Assembly (NCBI RefSeq): GCF_963664735.1
Contig: NZ_OY761553.1
Span: forward strand, 4,151,501-4,215,500
Reading direction: 5' to 3'
Length of the DNA stretch: 64,000 nt
Origin: an uncultured Cohaesibacter sp.
GTDB lineage: Bacteria > Pseudomonadota > Alphaproteobacteria > Rhizobiales > Cohaesibacteraceae
This document shows, piece after piece, positions 61,477-64,000 of this stretch. Each line of letters begins with the position of its first letter. Within the stretch, counting starts at the first letter, position 1. The notes below the pieces were generated by a model. It did no database searches. It worked only from the letters and a program-made list of their open reading frames with translations, and was not told where the DNA came from. The translations under genes and the position numbers were made by a program.

Positions 61477-63076
61477 CTTGTTCTCCAGTGCTATAAGAAA
61501 AATATGCAAAGTCAGCATGTTTCGCAGCGCCGGTTAGATCTTGCGCACACATGCCAAGAAAAGTGCCGGTAAAATTACAGCTATCCCCCGGACCGCTTTC
61601 ATCGGCCAGTATCAGGGCGTCTAGGGTACCACCCAGCTTTTGCCAGTCAGTCCCCTTCTGTCGAAAGTAAAATTGCAGGCTTTCATGGTCGATTTCCAAG
61701 CGCAGGCATACTGGTTCGTCATGCAAGATGATCCCTTCCTCGATAGGAAAAGTCAGTCTTCCTGAAGGATAATTGCCTTCACAGCTCTGAATGCTCAATC
61801 TGCGGAAACCATCCCGGCCGACACTCACATAGGCATAATGGAATTGATGACGCCCGTAATAGGCGATCAGCCCTGCTTGCTGCTGATAGGTCTCGGGCGA
61901 GAATTCCAGTTCGGTTTCCGCCCGACATCTGTTTTCGGTCATTCTTCGCGCAACAAGCGCCTGTTCAAACCAGGATCCGACCGATTCGCGCCCATAAAGC
62001 CGCAAGTAACCGGGCCTTTCAGCCAGAGAGAAAATGCGGTCGGGGTAGGGCGTACGCAGCCATTGAAAAGCCATGGGCAAAGTAGCGCTATCAAAATCCG
62101 TTCTTTCAGATTCTGCTGGGCTTTCCCCCTCTCCCAAATCGACGGTAATGGCCGGTACCATCCCGCCTTCTGCTCGACGCAACCAGTCATCGTCCCCCCA
62201 AACCATTTTCTCGATGCCGGTCTCCCGGCCCATTTGAGATTTGCTTTTATGAATGGGTCTGGTGCAAAGAAAAGTATGCAAGACCGTGCCATCCTCGTAT
62301 TCGACCGCTTGCCCGTGTCCGACCCGCTGCAAGGGCGAGTCTGGAGCATCCTTGGTTGTAAGCAAATGGACATCAGGATGGAGCTCATACGGGCCTTCAA
62401 GTGCGCGACTGCGCGCATGCGTTACAGCATGCGTATATCCCGTTCCGCCTTCAGCTGTGATCAGATAATACCACCCGTTTCGCTTCATCAGATGCGGACC
62501 CTCGGTCATTCCGAGAGGAGAGCGAAGGAATATGTTGCGAATGGGACCGGTCAACCGGCGCGCAGCATGATCATATTCCTGAAGCACAATGCCTCCAAAG
62601 AAATCCTCCTGCTGTTTGCCAACCATCGTGGCCCTATGGTCCCAAATCTGATTGACCAGCCATTTTCTGTCATCATCATCGTGAAACAGGGAGGGATCAA
62701 ACCCGGAAGCATTGAGAAAGATTGGATCTGACCATGGTCCTTCAATGGATGGGGCCGTCACCAGGAAATTGGGCGTATCCTTGTAATTGCCGAGATGTCG
62801 GCGGACATTGGTGAAGATGAGCCAAAACTGACCATCGGCATAGGATAGACAAGGAGCCCAGATGCCGCAGCTGTCTGGATTGCCACGCATGTCCAACTGC
62901 TCGGGTCGATTGAGCGGACGGCATACCAGCCGCCAGTTTACGAGATCTTCTGAGGCGTGGATTTGCACGCCCGGATACCACTCGAATGTTGATGTTGCGA
63001 TGTAGAAAGTTTTGCCAACACGGCAAATGGATGGGTCAGGATTGAACCCACGAAGAATCGGATTTTGAATGGTCAT
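61469..63076 (-). CDS. GH43 beta-xylosidase/alpha-arabinofuranosidase
   Basis: A 535-aa enzyme without signal peptide. Five-bladed propeller (about 1-320) with Asp14 in FNPDPSICRV (base), Asp127 in SGFDPSLFHDDD (pKa modulator) and Glu192 in MTEGPHLMKR (acid). The second half (about 340-530) is the concanavalin-like beta-sandwich typical of the GH43 beta-xylosidase (XynB) group. It removes xylose or arabinose from short imported oligosaccharides in the cytoplasm. It lies between the binding-protein and ATPase genes of operon D. Confidence 0.92.
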   Translation of the reverse strand: MTIQNPILRGFNPDPSICRVGKTFYIATSTFEWYPGVQIHASEDLVNWRLVCRPLNRPEQLDMRGNPDSCGIWAPCLSYADGQFWLIFTNVRRHLGNYKDTPNFLVTAPSIEGPWSDPIFLNASGFDPSLFHDDDDRKWLVNQIWDHRATMVGKQQEDFFGGIVLQEYDHAARRLTGPIRNIFLRSPLGMTEGPHLMKRNGWYYLITAEGGTGYTHAVTHARSRALEGPYELHPDVHLLTTKDAPDSPLQRVGHGQAVEYEDGTVLHTFLCTRPIHKSKSQMGRETGIEKMVWGDDDWLRRAEGGMVPAITVDLGEGESPAESERTDFDSATLPMAFQWLRTPYPDRIFSLAERPGYLRLYGRESVGSWFEQALVARRMTENRCRAETELEFSPETYQQQAGLIAYYGRHQFHYAYVSVGRDGFRRLSIQSCEGNYPSGRLTFPIEEGIILHDEPVCLRLEIDHESLQFYFRQKGTDWQKLGGTLDALILADESGPGDSCNFTGTFLGMCAQDLTGAAKHADFAYFSYSTGEQDG

Positions 63077-63096
63077 TTTCCGGACGCGCTTTTTAG

Positions 63097-64000
63097 TTAT
63101 TGAAACATTTGAGCTTCTTGCAGACGTGCTGGCACGTCCTCTGGCTGAATTACGCCAGTGGCAAGATCGGCAGCGATGTCGTTGAGGGCACTGCCAACAG
63201 AAGTGCCTAGTGCCTGGTCAAGGAACAGCTGGTGTCTTGGGGATTTTTCGATTTCCTTTGAAATCTGGGTAAAGAACGGGTTTTCCAGAGCTTCACCGGC
63301 ACCGATAGCGGCAGGGATCCAGAAACCGGCTGCGGCACCAACACGCTGATTTTCTGCGCTCAATAATTCACAGAGAAAATCAGCAGCGTCCTGTCCAGCT
63401 CCTTTGGCCAGCACGAAACCATCATGGCCGCCCAGAGTTTCTGTCGGGTCGCCAGCTCCGTCTTTCACAGAAGGAAATGCAATAAGACCCAACTGTTCGT
63501 CGCTTAACCCTTTGCCCGTGGTTGAACTGTTGCGTGAAACGTTATAGTCAAAATTGCCCATGATATGGAAAACGGCTTTGCCATCCCCGAAAAGGCCTGA
63601 TGCCTTGTCATAGCTTGCATCCATGAAGCCCGGCTGGAATGGCTTCGCATCAAGAAGTTTCTTGAACTGTTGGCCTGCCTTGACGAAGGCTGGACTGCTA
63701 TAATCACCATTCTGAGCCGCTTTCTGGATGGCTTCTCCCCCGGCCTCACGCAGCAGCAACATGGAATAGATGGTTTGGAGCGGCCATTTGTCTTTCCCGC
63801 CAGCAACGAGGGGCGACAGGCCCGCAGCTTTTGCCTTTTCGACAGCAGCAATAAAATCGTCCCAGGTCTTGATGGCCTCGGCATCAATTCCTGCTTTATC
63901 GGCCAGATCCTTGTTATACCAGATCACGACGTCTGAGGCATAAAGGGGCAAGCCATAAAGAATGCCATCATAGGTGAAAGCCTTCTTGAGGCTTTCCGGG
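63097..64000 (-). CDS. Sugar ABC transporter substrate-binding protein (operon D), truncated by window edge
   Basis: The frame is open to the right edge, so the signal peptide and N-terminus are outside. The visible 300 residues show the family-1 pattern: LYGLPLYASDVVIWYNKDLADKAGI, TWDDFIAAVEKAKAAGLSPL, AVFHIMGNFDYNV and LGGHDGFVLAKGA. First visible gene of operon D, 20 nt before the GH43 gene. Ligand presumably a xylo- or arabino-oligosaccharide. Confidence 0.9.
   Translation of the reverse strand, partial: PESLKKAFTYDGILYGLPLYASDVVIWYNKDLADKAGIDAEAIKTWDDFIAAVEKAKAAGLSPLVAGGKDKWPLQTIYSMLLLREAGGEAIQKAAQNGDYSSPAFVKAGQQFKKLLDAKPFQPGFMDASYDKASGLFGDGKAVFHIMGNFDYNVSRNSSTTGKGLSDEQLGLIAFPSVKDGAGDPTETLGGHDGFVLAKGAGQDAADFLCELLSAENQRVGAAAGFWIPAAIGAGEALENPFFTQISKEIEKSPRHQLFLDQALGTSVGSALNDIAADLATGVIQPEDVPARLQEAQMFQ

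Overview
The window looks like chromosomal DNA of a marine or host-associated alphaproteobacterium, most likely Hyphomicrobiales (Cohaesibacter-like). That is inference from medium GC, many CUT1 sugar ABC operons, a cyclic-nucleotide-domain aspartase and an Arg-tRNA(CCG) remnant of alphaproteobacterial type; no rRNA or phylogenetic marker is present to prove it.

Layout. (1) 3-3946: end of an operon with a DUF3467 protein, a membrane-anchored HlyD-like adaptor and an M50 metalloprotease fused to a HlyD-like domain. (2) 4180-11038: LysR regulator divergent from an alpha/beta hydrolase, then a DcuC-type C4-dicarboxylate carrier, an M20 peptidase and an aspartase with an N-terminal cyclic-nucleotide-binding domain; together plausibly uptake and breakdown of an aspartate-containing compound to fumarate. 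(3) 11325-16995: CUT1 sugar operon A with a DUF5060/DUF4038 glycosidase. (4) 17559-28706: a decayed accessory island with a broken phage-type primase, 11-bp iterons, the 3' half of tRNA-Arg(CCG) as an attachment-site scar, several toxin-antitoxin genes or fragments (HigA, HipBA, Doc, Xre/MbcA), a GIY-YIG protein, a three-gene cassette (small acidic protein, SMC-like zinc-hook ATPase, HEPN protein) that I regard as the best candidate for an undescribed defence system, and remnants of IS481, IS1182 and a serine resolvase. (5) 28754-36422: ROK regulator, GH42 beta-galactosidase and CUT1 operon B. (6) 36519-44404: an IS5-type remnant, an OmpR/EnvZ-type two-component pair, a MipA-like outer membrane protein and an RND efflux pump whose adaptor gene is frameshifted. 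(7) 44594-54743: CUT1 operon C with a GH78 alpha-L-rhamnosidase, divergent from a LacI regulator and a GH3 beta-glucosidase. (8) 54832-58415: three overlapping reductase/dehydrogenase genes (MDR, OYE, SDR) divergent from a TetR regulator. (9) 58726-64000: CUT1 operon D with a GH43 enzyme, running off the right edge.

How it works together. Four complete or nearly complete sugar importers each sit next to a different glycoside hydrolase family, and none of these hydrolases has a signal peptide. The picture is import of plant or algal oligosaccharides (galactosides, rhamnosides, xylosides/arabinosides and perhaps apiose-containing glycans) followed by cytoplasmic hydrolysis, with local ROK and LacI repressors acting on clear palindromes.
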